Assembly: GCA_902610415.1 (NCBI GenBank)
Contig: CACLVL010000002.1
Location: forward strand, 1-64,000
Origin: an uncultured Alphaproteobacteria bacterium
GTDB taxonomy: Bacteria; Pseudomonadota; Alphaproteobacteria; HIMB59
DNA length: 64,000 nt
Direction of reading: 5' to 3'
This document shows, piece by piece, positions 19,738 to 27,924 of this stretch (the first letter of the stretch is position 1; each line of letters starts with the position of its first letter). Under the pieces are notes generated by a model that saw nothing but the letters and a program-made list of their open reading frames with translations, was not told the origin of the DNA and ran no database searches. The translations under genes were made by a program, and so were the position numbers.

Positions 19738-20787
19738 ATGATTAACCATGATGAATTACTTTTCTTTATACTAATATCTTTTATTGTTCAAATAACTCTT
19801 TATATTTTCGTAAAATTTTTAGGCAATAAAGGCATTAAATCCAATTATTTTGCAAAACAAAAAATTCATGAAGGAGAGGTTCCTAGAATTGGAGGACTAT
19901 TATTTCTATCATCTTTTTTTGTTACTTTTATATTTATAAAAATAAGTTATTTGTCATTAATATTACCTTTGTTAATTGGCAGTTTGATAATTTTCTTATT
20001 TTCATTCTATGAGGATCTTAAACAATCTTTGAGCCCTTATTTTCGATTAATAATTTTATTTGTAGGGTCATTTGTATTTGTATTTTTTTCTGAACTTCCT
20101 GACATAAATATTTCAATACTTCTATTAATTAAAGATTATCAAATAATTAAAATATTATTATTTATTCTCAGCCTAATGCTTTTAATGAATGGTTTTAATT
20201 TTATAGATGGTCTTAATGGATTAAGTTCATTTAATTTTATATCTATAATGTCTAGTATTCTTTATATAGGATATTCTTATAATGATGATTTTATTGTTGA
20301 GCTAACAACACTTATAATTGTAATTGCTATTTTTATTTTTCTTTTAAATTTTCCTTTTGGAAAGATATTTTTAGGAGATAGTGGGTCATATGCTTACGCA
20401 CTTTTTGCAGGTGCGTTAATCATTTATTTATTTGAAAGGCATAGTCAATTACCTACTTTATTGGCGATGGTTATATTATCTTATCCAATTACTGAGATGC
20501 TTTTTTCAATATTCAGGAAATTATACCTAAAATATTCACCTCTCAGTCCAGACGTAAATCATTTACATCACCTTGTTTTTAAAAAACTCCAAGGAAATTT
20601 GAAAACAAGAAATAATATAGCTAGTATAATTATGTTACCCTTTTGTATCATACCTTTTGTATTAACATACTTTTCAGTTAACTATCATTTGAATGATAAT
20701 TTTTTAAAATTTATAATTTATTTTATACTTTATTCATTGAGCTATTTATTATTAAATAAATCAAATAAGATTAGGTCTATTTCTTAA
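19738..20787 (+). CDS. MraY/WecA-family polyprenyl-phosphate sugar-1-phosphate transferase
   Basis: A 349-residue integral membrane enzyme with about ten helices that attaches a sugar-1-phosphate from a UDP-sugar to undecaprenyl phosphate, starting glycan assembly. Seen: FIDGLNGLSSF with the catalytic Asp motif, FPFGKIFLGDSGSYAYA, and PLSPDVNHLHHLVFKKL with the His-rich cytoplasmic loop. The last fits WecA-type (GlcNAc/FucNAc-1-P) rather than MraY. It is not inside the glycan cluster, but no other initiating transferase is visible here, so it may start that glycan. The 3' end overlaps the convergent VTT gene by 11 bases. Confidence 0.87.
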   Translation: MINHDELLFFILISFIVQITLYIFVKFLGNKGIKSNYFAKQKIHEGEVPRIGGLLFLSSFFVTFIFIKISYLSLILPLLIGSLIIFLFSFYEDLKQSLSPYFRLIILFVGSFVFVFFSELPDINISILLLIKDYQIIKILLFILSLMLLMNGFNFIDGLNGLSSFNFISIMSSILYIGYSYNDDFIVELTTLIIVIAIFIFLLNFPFGKIFLGDSGSYAYALFAGALIIYLFERHSQLPTLLAMVILSYPITEMLFSIFRKLYLKYSPLSPDVNHLHHLVFKKLQGNLKTRNNIASIIMLPFCIIPFVLTYFSVNYHLNDNFLKFIIYFILYSLSYLLLNKSNKIRSIS

Positions 20788-21472
20788 ATTTTTTTTTAAA
20801 AATTAAAATAAATATTATCAATACCACTATTATTGATAATGGAACCATGTACTCTGGTTGAGTTATAAGAGAAAAAGTCAATTGAGTTTTATTGATAAAA
20901 ATATCCTCTAATCCTTGTCCTATGCTTCCAAAAATAAAAGACCATGGTGCTAACCCAATTAAAGTAGTAAAAAAGAATTTTTTATTCTTAGCTCCAACAC
21001 TTGCTAAAATTAAATTTTGTAAAAAAAATGGAATTGCTGGGATAATTCGAATTAATAACATTAACTCTAAATCATTTTTATTAAAGTAATTTTCTATATA
21101 TGAATATTTATTTAAGAATTTATTTTTAATAAAATCTAAAAAAAAAAATTTAGCAATTAAAAAAACACCAAAGGCTCCTAGTGTTCCTCCAACTATAGAT
21201 ATAGTACCCCCTATCCATGTTCCAAATAGAAAACCATTAATCATTGATAATAAAGAAGCAAGTGGAAAATTACACATTATTAAAAAACTATATGAAAGAA
21301 TAAATATAAATATTGAAACAAAGAAATTCTGTAATATGAAATTTTGTATAATTTCTAAATTAGAAAAAAATGTTTGAAGTTGAAAAAAATCTTTATTTAA
21401 AAAATATATCGTCCATAAAATTAATATTATTGTTAATAAAAAAAAAATTAATAATTTTTTTGATAAATTCAC
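20777..21472 (-). CDS. TVP38/TMEM64-family (VTT domain) membrane protein
   Basis: A 231-residue inner-membrane protein of the DedA/VTT superfamily. Seen: FPLASLLSMINGFLFGTWIGG, GGTLGAFGVFLIAKFF, and the family block RIIPAIPFFLQNLILASVGAKNKKFF with GLAPWSFIFGSIGQGL. About six hydrophobic segments, with two partial re-entrant hairpins expected for the fold. Members are linked to lipid scrambling or polyprenyl-phosphate recycling and membrane homeostasis. The exact role is unknown. Directly follows ccdA, whose stop shares one base with this start. Confidence 0.85.
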   Translation of the reverse strand: MNLSKKLLIFFLLTIILILWTIYFLNKDFFQLQTFFSNLEIIQNFILQNFFVSIFIFILSYSFLIMCNFPLASLLSMINGFLFGTWIGGTISIVGGTLGAFGVFLIAKFFFLDFIKNKFLNKYSYIENYFNKNDLELMLLIRIIPAIPFFLQNLILASVGAKNKKFFFTTLIGLAPWSFIFGSIGQGLEDIFINKTQLTFSLITQPEYMVPLSIIVVLIIFILIFKKKFKK

Positions 21473-22200
21473 TAGATTAGAAGCATTTCTAATGAGGGTA
21501 AAATTGAATTAAGTTGAAAACCTAAAGATTGAATTGACCCATTAAAAATTAACACACCTGTAATGAGTAGAATTATACCAGTGATGAATTGAAAATAACG
21601 AATATATCTATTTAAAAAACTAGTCATTATTAATAATTTACTCATCATAAGACCGACAATTATGAAAGGTATTGCTAAACCCATTGAATAAAAAGATAAC
21701 AATATGACTCCATTCACACTATCTTTAATAGCAACAGCCAATACTGATCCTAAAATTGGTCCTATACATGGGCTCCAACCAAAAGCAAATGCAACTCCTA
21801 TTAAAAAAGGAAAAAAATGGTTATTTTGAAAACCTTGTAACTTCAATTTACGTTCAAAATCCAAAAAAGGGATTTTAATTATTCCAATAAAGTAAAGTCC
21901 TAAACTAATAATTAATATACCTGATATAAAATTTAACTGCCTTTTAAAATCAAAAAAAATATCACTTAAAAAATCGATTGAAGCTCCCATAATTATAAAA
22001 ACAGAGGAAAAACCTAGTGTAAATAACAAGACATAGGGGAGCAACTTAAGACTGTTCACACTTGATGCATTTTGTAAATCAGCAAAAGATTTACCAACTA
22101 TGTATGATATAAATCCTGGAACAATAGGTAGGACACAAGGAGAAAGAAAGCTTAAAATACCAGCTAAAAAAGCAATAGTTAGTGGAATATCTTGAACCAT
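21472..22200 (-). CDS. ccdA: Cytochrome c biogenesis protein CcdA (DsbD transmembrane family)
   Basis: A 242-residue protein with six hydrophobic helices that passes electrons from cytoplasmic thioredoxin across the inner membrane to periplasmic thiol carriers, for haem c attachment or disulfide reduction. The two redox cysteines are in SFLSPCVLPIVPG (helix 1) and GWSPCIGPILGS (helix 4), each followed by Pro as in the family. Length is normal for the CcdA form without DsbD's periplasmic domains. Followed immediately by the VTT gene and divergent from the phosphatidyltransferase gene. Confidence 0.93.
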   Translation of the reverse strand: MVQDIPLTIAFLAGILSFLSPCVLPIVPGFISYIVGKSFADLQNASSVNSLKLLPYVLLFTLGFSSVFIIMGASIDFLSDIFFDFKRQLNFISGILIISLGLYFIGIIKIPFLDFERKLKLQGFQNNHFFPFLIGVAFAFGWSPCIGPILGSVLAVAIKDSVNGVILLSFYSMGLAIPFIIVGLMMSKLLIMTSFLNRYIRYFQFITGIILLITGVLIFNGSIQSLGFQLNSILPSLEMLLI

Positions 22201-22240
22201 GTAAATATAGTAACATTATACTAGCCTCACAATAACACAG

Positions 22241-22855
22241 ATGTTTGATCGACAAATTCAAAAATTCACTCAAAAACCACTAGCAGTTATAGCAAAAATT
22301 TTTACAAAACTAATAAAACCAAATCATATGACCATATTAGGTTTCATATTTGGTCTATTTATGTGCGTTCTCGTATTTTTTCAATTTTATTTTCCTGCTC
22401 TTATACTCTTAATACTAAATAGATTATGTGATGGCCTGGATGGAACAATGGCTAGACTTACTATCCCAACACCTTTGGGAGGGTACTTAGATATTGTTTT
22501 TGATTTTACTATCTACTCAGGATTTGTTTTATCTTTTGGATTGAGTAACAGTAATTACACAGTCGTATCCATGGTTTTACTTTTTTTATATATAGGCACA
22601 GGTACAACATTTCTTGCGCAAGCAGCACTACAAACGCAATTAGATAAAGTTCCTGCTAGATCAGAGTCGAATCAAAAATTAGCTAAAAGTTTTTATTACT
22701 CATCTGGTTTAATTGAAGGCACTGAAACATTTATTTTTATGGTTTTGTGTCTGTTATTACCTAATTTTTATATTTTTATATCAATTATATTTGGAATTTT
22801 ATGTTTAATAACTTTCATCTCTAGAGTTGTTGTTTGTTACAAAGAGTTTATTTGA
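22241..22855 (+). CDS. CDP-alcohol phosphatidyltransferase family protein
   Basis: A 204-residue membrane enzyme that moves a phosphatidyl group from a CDP-alcohol to an alcohol in phospholipid synthesis. The signature D-x2-D-G-x2-A-R-x8-G-x3-D-x3-D is intact, starting at DGLDGTMAR and ending LGGYLDIVFD. Helices flank it on both sides. The sequence PNHMTILGFIFGL before it is also family-typical. Whether the acceptor is glycerol-3-phosphate, serine, choline or other cannot be read. The 3' end overlaps the convergent 118-residue gene by 8 bases. Confidence 0.9.
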   Translation: MFDRQIQKFTQKPLAVIAKIFTKLIKPNHMTILGFIFGLFMCVLVFFQFYFPALILLILNRLCDGLDGTMARLTIPTPLGGYLDIVFDFTIYSGFVLSFGLSNSNYTVVSMVLLFLYIGTGTTFLAQAALQTQLDKVPARSESNQKLAKSFYYSSGLIEGTETFIFMVLCLLLPNFYIFISIIFGILCLITFISRVVVCYKEFI

Positions 22856-23204
22856 TAAAGGCTAAGTAACCTTCCATAAATATTTTTGCTATAACTAATG
22901 TAATAAAAAAGAATATTAACTTTAGAATTATTCTTGCTATTCTTCCTGGCTCAAAACCAGCATAATAAGCTTCAAAAATATTAAATCCGTCAAATAAATA
23001 TTTGATAACAATTATTTTTGATTTATGAAGAACGTAGGCTAAGGGTTTGCAAACTAAATGATATCCTAGAAAACCGAATAAAATAACTATAATGAGGCTT
23101 ATATTCATCATAAAAGACCAAATAATTAAAGAGAGTATCCAGTACCCAAGAAATGTCATGCGTTCAACTTGATCTGGCCGAGGAAATATTTGAAAGTAAT
23201 TCAA
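22848..23204 (-). CDS. Small membrane protein of unknown function
   Basis: A 118-residue protein I do not recognise. It has an N-terminal polar stretch (IFPRPDQVERM), hydrophobic segments at about 18-48 and 88-115 that could give three or four membrane helices, and a central basic stretch with FEAYYAGFEPGRIARI. It begins at the base after the stop of the amino-acid dehydrogenase, so it is co-transcribed with it. No catalytic motif visible. Confidence 0.6.
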   Translation of the reverse strand: MNYFQIFPRPDQVERMTFLGYWILSLIIWSFMMNISLIIVILFGFLGYHLVCKPLAYVLHKSKIIVIKYLFDGFNIFEAYYAGFEPGRIARIILKLIFFFITLVIAKIFMEGYLAFIK

Positions 23205-24239
23205 CTATTGAAATCCTGCCTCAGCTAGTTCATTTGAAGAAATAGTTGTGAGTTGGTTTTTTTCTTTTGAAAGGTTTAAAATTTTAATTAGTTGGTCTTT
23301 GATACCAATAAGTTTGTTTTTTGCTTCGGTATCTAAATATTCCATATCCTCTTTTATGCTTGAACGTAAAGCTAAAATAATTACCCCTCCAGCATTTACA
23401 CAATAATCAGGACAAAAAGTAATACCCATATCAAATAAAATTTTCTCAATAATGTTATTTTCTAATTGGTTATTTGCAGCGCCAATAACACAATCTATTT
23501 TAACAGAATTTGCAAACTCTATAAATTCTCTATTTAAATCTCCTCCTGTTGCACAAGGGGAGAATATGTCTATGTTATTGAACGATGTATCTTGATATTT
23601 TGAAATGAATTTAAACCCTTCACTCTCAATAAGACTTTTATTAGTTTCAAAATCAACGACTTCTACGTCAGCACCTGCCTCTTTACAAAAATGAGCTAGT
23701 CTCGATCCAACCTTTCCAAAGCCTTTAAGAACAATTTTTTTATTTTCAATTGAACTTGAATCATATTTAAATTCATTATAACCCAATATTGCATTAAAAA
23801 CACCGTATGCTGTGCTTTGACCTGAATCTGTACCTTTAGTGCTACAGACATAATTAGAGTATTTTTTTAGTTCCACTAAATCTTGATCTACTATGCCTAT
23901 ATCTCCAGCTGTAATGTAGGAGCCATCAAGATGATCTAGTGTTTTTCCATAAAGTTCATACATTTTATTTTTAGAAACCCTTGAGTTAATTGTAGCTTTC
24001 CCACCTCCAAAATCTAAGTCAGCTAAAGAATTTTTATAGGTCATAGCCTTTGAAAGTTTCAAAACATCTTTTTTTTGATCATCTTCTCCTTGATAATCAA
24101 AAAAACGACATCCCCCAAGAGCAGGACCTCTTTTTGTATTATGTATGGCTATTATAGAATAAAAACCACTTACACTCTCTTCAGCTAGTAATACTCTTTC
24201 GTATCCTTCTTGTTTAACGTCAGTAAATTTTAAGTTCAT
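23205..24239 (-). CDS. Leucine/valine-type amino acid dehydrogenase (Glu/Leu/Phe/Val family)
   Basis: A 344-residue NAD-dependent oxidative deaminase, interconverting branched-chain amino acids and 2-oxo acids. Visible: GPALGGCRFF and SKAMTYKNSLADLDFGGGKATI with the substrate-binding and catalytic lysines. The C-terminal Rossmann domain has VLKGFGKVGSRLAHFCKEAGADVEVVDF, then CPDYCVNAGGVI. This order and length match leucine dehydrogenase rather than the longer glutamate dehydrogenase. The start overlaps the MutT stop by 20 bases. The precise amino acid is uncertain. Confidence 0.88.
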   Translation of the reverse strand: MNLKFTDVKQEGYERVLLAEESVSGFYSIIAIHNTKRGPALGGCRFFDYQGEDDQKKDVLKLSKAMTYKNSLADLDFGGGKATINSRVSKNKMYELYGKTLDHLDGSYITAGDIGIVDQDLVELKKYSNYVCSTKGTDSGQSTAYGVFNAILGYNEFKYDSSSIENKKIVLKGFGKVGSRLAHFCKEAGADVEVVDFETNKSLIESEGFKFISKYQDTSFNNIDIFSPCATGGDLNREFIEFANSVKIDCVIGAANNQLENNIIEKILFDMGITFCPDYCVNAGGVIILALRSSIKEDMEYLDTEAKNKLIGIKDQLIKILNLSKEKNQLTTISSNELAEAGFQ

Positions 24240-24633
24240 TATTGATTATTTGATCTATGATTTCTTTATCACCATCAAGAAAATCATAGCTAGGTAAGTC
24301 CTCTTTTTCAATCCAATTCAGATTATTATGCAAATTATTTTTAATTTCACCTTTATACTTTGAAATCAAATAGAAATTTAAATGAATTTGCTTATCTAAG
24401 TCTTTGTAGGTGTAAAAATAGTCTATCAAAAAACTATAATTTTGAATAGTTATTGATAGTTCCTCTTGTATTTCTCTAATTAGGGCTATTTCCTTTGTTT
24501 CTTTATCCTCAATTTTACCTCCAGGAAATTCCCATTTTAAACCATGATCTTTATTCTTTGTCCTCTGACAAATTAATAATTTTTGATTCTTAATAATCAA
24601 ACCTCCTACAACATTTATAGTTTTATTTCTCAT
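24220..24633 (-). CDS. mutT: MutT-like Nudix hydrolase (8-oxo-dGTP diphosphatase type)
   Basis: A 137-residue Nudix enzyme that removes oxidised nucleoside triphosphates from the pool. The Nudix box G-x5-E-x7-REUxEExxU reads GGKIEDKETKEIALIREIQEEL, preceded by KWEFPGG, which is MutT-typical. The N-terminal part is VVGGLIIKNQKLLICQRTK. I chose ATG 24633; a TTG at 24648 would add five residues inside the upstream EamA gene. Overlaps both neighbours, so it is translationally coupled in a minus-strand run of genes. Confidence 0.88.
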   Translation of the reverse strand: MRNKTINVVGGLIIKNQKLLICQRTKNKDHGLKWEFPGGKIEDKETKEIALIREIQEELSITIQNYSFLIDYFYTYKDLDKQIHLNFYLISKYKGEIKNNLHNNLNWIEKEDLPSYDFLDGDKEIIDQIINNELKIY

Positions 24634-25492
24634 ATTTTGATCTAGCAATATAAATTCCTATTAATATTAATGCACTTCCAAAAAACTGAATTGTTGTCAG
24701 TTTTTCTTGAAAAAAGAAGTAGGCTAGAACTGTTGCGGCGATGGGTTGAATTAAAAGACATAGAGATGAGAGAGATGCAGATAAATATGCCAAAGAATAC
24801 GTAATAAATGACTGTCCCATAAATTGGCAAATAAGTCCTAAAAGAAATATTATCGTAATTGTAAATAGGGACTGTGGAATCAAACTTTGCTCAAAAAGTA
24901 TTGAAACAATTAAAAGAATTATTGCTGTCACTATTCCTGAAAGAAACATAATAGAAGTTGAGTTATATTTTTTTCTTAATTGACTAATTGTAACTATGTA
25001 GCTTCCATACCAGACTGCTGTTAACACTCCTAAAAGATCTCCTATAAATTGTGATTTATTAAATTGGAAGCTCTCACCAAGTAACATTAACATTCCCACC
25101 ATAGACAGTAATGCTGCTAAATAAAAAAATTTAGAAAATCTCTCTTTTAAAAAAATTAAGGAAAAGATAATAACTACTATTGGAGCGAGGTTTGATAAAA
25201 AGGTAGCTTTCGAGACAGTGGTAAGTTTTATTGACCAATGCCAACAAATCAAGTCTAGAGCAAAAAAAATACCTGAAACTAGAAAAATTACGTAACTATT
25301 ATTAAATTGAGGAAATTTAATTTTCTCAATTATATTGAAAGATGAAAAAAATAAAAAAAAGGGCAAGCTTATAAAAATTCTATAAAAAGCAGTCATTATT
25401 GGATCTACATCAGAAAATCTTACAAAGATTGGGGAGAAAGCAATCGCAATAGCACCTATTATTAAAATAAAGAATGGGTTTATTTTAGGCAA
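24623..25492 (-). CDS. EamA/DMT-family transporter
   Basis: A 289-residue inner-membrane carrier with ten hydrophobic helices in two EamA repeats (about 8-140 and 152-285). Repeat 1 holds the family's conserved ATFLSNLAPIVVIIFSLIFLKERFS, and repeat 2 the matching SLCLLIQPIAATVLAYFFFQEKLT. Substrate unknown; the family exports amino acids, nucleosides and other metabolites. The start is TTG, overlapping the stop of the MFS gene by 8 bases. No upstream alternative fits. Confidence 0.9.
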   Translation of the reverse strand: MPKINPFFILIIGAIAIAFSPIFVRFSDVDPIMTAFYRIFISLPFFLFFSSFNIIEKIKFPQFNNSYVIFLVSGIFFALDLICWHWSIKLTTVSKATFLSNLAPIVVIIFSLIFLKERFSKFFYLAALLSMVGMLMLLGESFQFNKSQFIGDLLGVLTAVWYGSYIVTISQLRKKYNSTSIMFLSGIVTAIILLIVSILFEQSLIPQSLFTITIIFLLGLICQFMGQSFITYSLAYLSASLSSLCLLIQPIAATVLAYFFFQEKLTTIQFFGSALILIGIYIARSKYEK

Positions 25493-26687
25493 AAACTTCT
25501 TCTGATTTTTCTTTTTCTACAATAGGTAGGTGAATAAAAGCAGAAAATAATGAGATTACTATTGCCATGATCCATGCTAAGTCAAGAGAACCATATGCAT
25601 CTATTACTAAGCCACCCACAAAAGATCCAAAAAAAGCACCTGCTTGATGAGAAACCATAACAATACCAAAAAGAGTTGATAGGTATCGTGTTCCAAATCT
25701 ATTTGCAACAATACCTGAAGTTGGAGGAACTGTTGAGAGCCAGAGTAAGCCAATTAAACAGCTAAAGCCAATGACAACAAAATTATTAGTAGGTAATATT
25801 AACAGGAAGAAGATTACTATGCTCCTTGAAAAATAAATAAAAGAAAGGACATATTTTTTTTTTATAATTCCAGAAATCTTTCCTGATATTAAAGTACCCA
25901 TCATGTTAAATATTCCAATTAATGTTAATCCCGTTGCGGCAATAGTAGTTTCAAGTCCTTTTAATTTTGTAAAAACTGGAAGATAATTTGAGATTAAAGC
26001 TACATGTAAGCCGCAAACAAAAAATCCTAAGATTAAATATTTATAACTTTTATCTTTAAAAGCCTCTTGAAGAACATCTGAGATTTTTCTTTTGGTAAAT
26101 TCTTTTTTATTTTTCTTTTCAGGTTTAGGTAGTAAAAAAATTAAGGATAAAGGTATCATAAATAAGAAAAAAATAGATGTTATTTGAAATGATAAACTCC
26201 ATTGATATGTAGATACTAAAAATTGATTTATCGGTGTAAATATGAACATACCAGAGGCAGCAATAGACATTAATATCCCTGTTACAGTACTTTGTGTTTT
26301 ATCATCTGCGTAAAACTTTGACACGCCTCCAATAATAACTGGTACAGAAATTACTCCAGCAGAAAGTCCACCTATAACACCAATGCCAAATAAGAAATGA
26401 ATCGGGTCAACTGCGGATGATGCTACATAAAATGATAAAGAGACACCGATAAATCCAACGCAGAGAGTTTTTACATACCCTTTTTGTTCAGCAAATGCTC
26501 CTGCTATAGGTGACATGGACCCCCACAGCAGATTAAAAATTCCATATGTTAGTCCAATTAATGAAGCACTAAAAACAGTTGAACCTAATAAATCAGGAAC
26601 GTAAATACCTAAAGACATTCTAAAACCATTCCCTACGCATAGTATTAATCCACTGATTAATATGAGGAAAAACGATTTCATCCGCAT
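25485..26687 (-). CDS. MFS transporter
   Basis: A 400-residue Major Facilitator protein with twelve hydrophobic helices. The A-like loop between helices 2 and 3 carries GAFAEQKGYVK. The central polar loop is at ~195-215 (KPEKKNKKEFTKRK), and GLLWLSTVPPTSGIVANRFG is in the second half. That block resembles the oxalate/monocarboxylate branch (OFA), but substrate is not certain. First gene of a minus-strand chain MFS-EamA-MutT-amino acid dehydrogenase-membrane protein. A second ATG lies two codons in. Divergent from the small basic protein gene. Confidence 0.9.
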   Translation of the reverse strand: MRMKSFFLILISGLILCVGNGFRMSLGIYVPDLLGSTVFSASLIGLTYGIFNLLWGSMSPIAGAFAEQKGYVKTLCVGFIGVSLSFYVASSAVDPIHFLFGIGVIGGLSAGVISVPVIIGGVSKFYADDKTQSTVTGILMSIAASGMFIFTPINQFLVSTYQWSLSFQITSIFFLFMIPLSLIFLLPKPEKKNKKEFTKRKISDVLQEAFKDKSYKYLILGFFVCGLHVALISNYLPVFTKLKGLETTIAATGLTLIGIFNMMGTLISGKISGIIKKKYVLSFIYFSRSIVIFFLLILPTNNFVVIGFSCLIGLLWLSTVPPTSGIVANRFGTRYLSTLFGIVMVSHQAGAFFGSFVGGLVIDAYGSLDLAWIMAIVISLFSAFIHLPIVEKEKSEEVFA

Positions 26688-26730
26688 AAATTATATTAAT
26701 GATAGAAAAAAAATATGTTTATTTTTTAAG

Positions 26731-26736
26731 TATAAT
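26731..26736 (+). promoter_or_regulatory. Putative -10 element for the small basic protein gene
   Basis: A consensus TATAAT lies 17 bases before the ATG of the 27-residue gene. No good -35 is present (the region is A/T runs). The leader would be about 10 bases and has no clear Shine-Dalgarno. Confidence 0.45.
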
Positions 26737-26753
26737 ATCTATTATACGCCGTC

Positions 26754-26837
26754 ATGGGTTATCCTAAAAAACATCGTGGCAGACGTAAAATCGGTTCTCG
26801 AAAACGTCGCGCCAAACGAAGAGCAAAAAAGAAATAA
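26754..26837 (+). CDS. 27-residue Arg/Lys-rich protein, bS22/AURKAIP1-COX24-like ribosomal protein candidate
   Basis: A very short frame encoding a protein in which 17 of 27 residues are Arg, Lys or His. The core RRKIGSRKRR aligns position by position with RHKMATHKRK of the bacteroidete bS22-type (AURKAIP1/COX24 domain) peptides, as I recall them. Those peptides associate with the small ribosomal subunit. Codons are strikingly GC-rich for this genome (CGT, CGC, GGC, GCC), unlike the surrounding DNA, which supports real and strong expression. It has a TATAAT just upstream and its own space between divergent genes. Assignment to the ribosome is inference; an RNA- or DNA-binding peptide is the alternative. 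Confidence 0.65.
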   Translation: MGYPKKHRGRRKIGSRKRRAKRRAKKK

Positions 26838-26882
26838 TTTTATTCATTTTTAATTTTTTATTCTTAAAATAGCACTAATATT

Positions 26883-27341
26883 TTGAATAGAAGATTTTTT
26901 TTAACTTTTACTTTAGGAGGGTGTTTAGTTGGGTTGAAACCTTTATTATCAATGGAAAAATTAGTGTTAACAGAAACAGAATGGAAAGCAAAACTCACAG
27001 AAGAGGAATATTACATACTTAGACAGTCAGGAACAGAGCGCCCTGGTACAAGTGTCTTAAATAACGAAAAGAGGAACGGTGTCTATCAGTGTGCTGGATG
27101 TGATCTTCCTTTATTTACTTCTGATATGAAATTTGATAGTGGAACTGGTTGGCCATCATTTTTTGATTACATTCCAAATTCACTAGGGTTTAAAACAGAT
27201 TTTAAAATTGTAATACCAAGAAAAGAATATCATTGCTCCAAATGTGGCGGTCATCATGGCCATGTCTTCAAAGATGGTCCGGAACCAACTGGACTAAGAT
27301 ACTGTAATAACGGTTTTGCTTTAAAGTTTATTCCAAGCTAA
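26883..27341 (+). CDS. msrB: Peptide-methionine (R)-S-oxide reductase MsrB, exported form
   Basis: A 152-residue MsrB that reduces the R-sulfoxide of methionine in damaged proteins. Zinc-binding pairs CAGC and CSKC, the family core SGTGWPSFFD, HHGHVF and the active-site Cys in RYCNNGFAL (canonical RYCxNS) are present. The N-terminus is an export signal: MNRRFFLTFTLGGCL has a twin-arginine-like pair and an LGGC lipobox-like end. It may therefore be a Tat substrate or a lipoprotein acting in the periplasm. The start is TTG at 26883. The 3' end overlaps bioY by 4 bases, convergently. Confidence 0.92.
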   Translation: MNRRFFLTFTLGGCLVGLKPLLSMEKLVLTETEWKAKLTEEEYYILRQSGTERPGTSVLNNEKRNGVYQCAGCDLPLFTSDMKFDSGTGWPSFFDYIPNSLGFKTDFKIVIPRKEYHCSKCGGHHGHVFKDGPEPTGLRYCNNGFALKFIPS

Positions 27342-27886
27342 TTTTTTTTTATTAACAAATATGAAATTGAGATAGCCAATGCTATTTTTAAAAGTTCACT
27401 ATAAACAAAAGGATATAAACCTGCTTTAATTGATTTTTCAAAACCAATAAAACCAGCAAGATGAGATAATCCACAAACAAAAATTATAGCCGCCCCAATA
27501 AATATTGAAAAAGTAATCTTTAGCAAATTTTTATTAAATAAATTTTTCGAAAAATAAGCGATTACAAAAGAAGCTAAAACCATGCCATACAAAAAGCCAA
27601 AAGTTGGTGACATCATATAACCAAATCCTCCACCAGTAGCAAAAATAGGCAGTCCTGTTAACCCGAGAATAACATAGGATAAAGTTGAGTAGAACCCAAC
27701 TATGCCCATAGAGGCGGCAATAAAATAAACCACAAAGGTTTGAAGAGTCATAGGAACTGGGTAAAATGGAATACTTATTTTACTAGATACAGACAAAAGG
27801 ATAATACCTAATAAGAAAAAACCTAATTTAGAAATATTGCTTGATAAATATTGACTGAGAATTGTGATATTTTTTCTATTTTGCAT
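27338..27886 (-). CDS. bioY: Biotin transporter BioY
   Basis: A 182-residue S-component of an ECF-type vitamin transporter, with about six helices. The family block PFYPVPMTLQTFVVYFIAASMG near residues 36-57 and the glycine-rich GLTGLPIFATGGGFGYMMSPTFGFLYG at ~76-102 are clear. BioY can work with or without an EcfAT module; none is visible here. Implies salvage of external biotin. Downstream of transaldolase on the same strand. Confidence 0.94.
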   Translation of the reverse strand: MQNRKNITILSQYLSSNISKLGFFLLGIILLSVSSKISIPFYPVPMTLQTFVVYFIAASMGIVGFYSTLSYVILGLTGLPIFATGGGFGYMMSPTFGFLYGMVLASFVIAYFSKNLFNKNLLKITFSIFIGAAIIFVCGLSHLAGFIGFEKSIKAGLYPFVYSELLKIALAISISYLLIKKN

Positions 27887-27924
27887 AGATATTATTTATA
27901 ATTTTGTTTGAAGTTTGGCAATAA

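Noticed and set aside
26662-26853. 63-residue plus-strand frame covering the small basic protein gene
   Set aside because: Different frame, no motif; the overlapping 27-residue frame has the conserved Arg/Lys pattern and better codon use.
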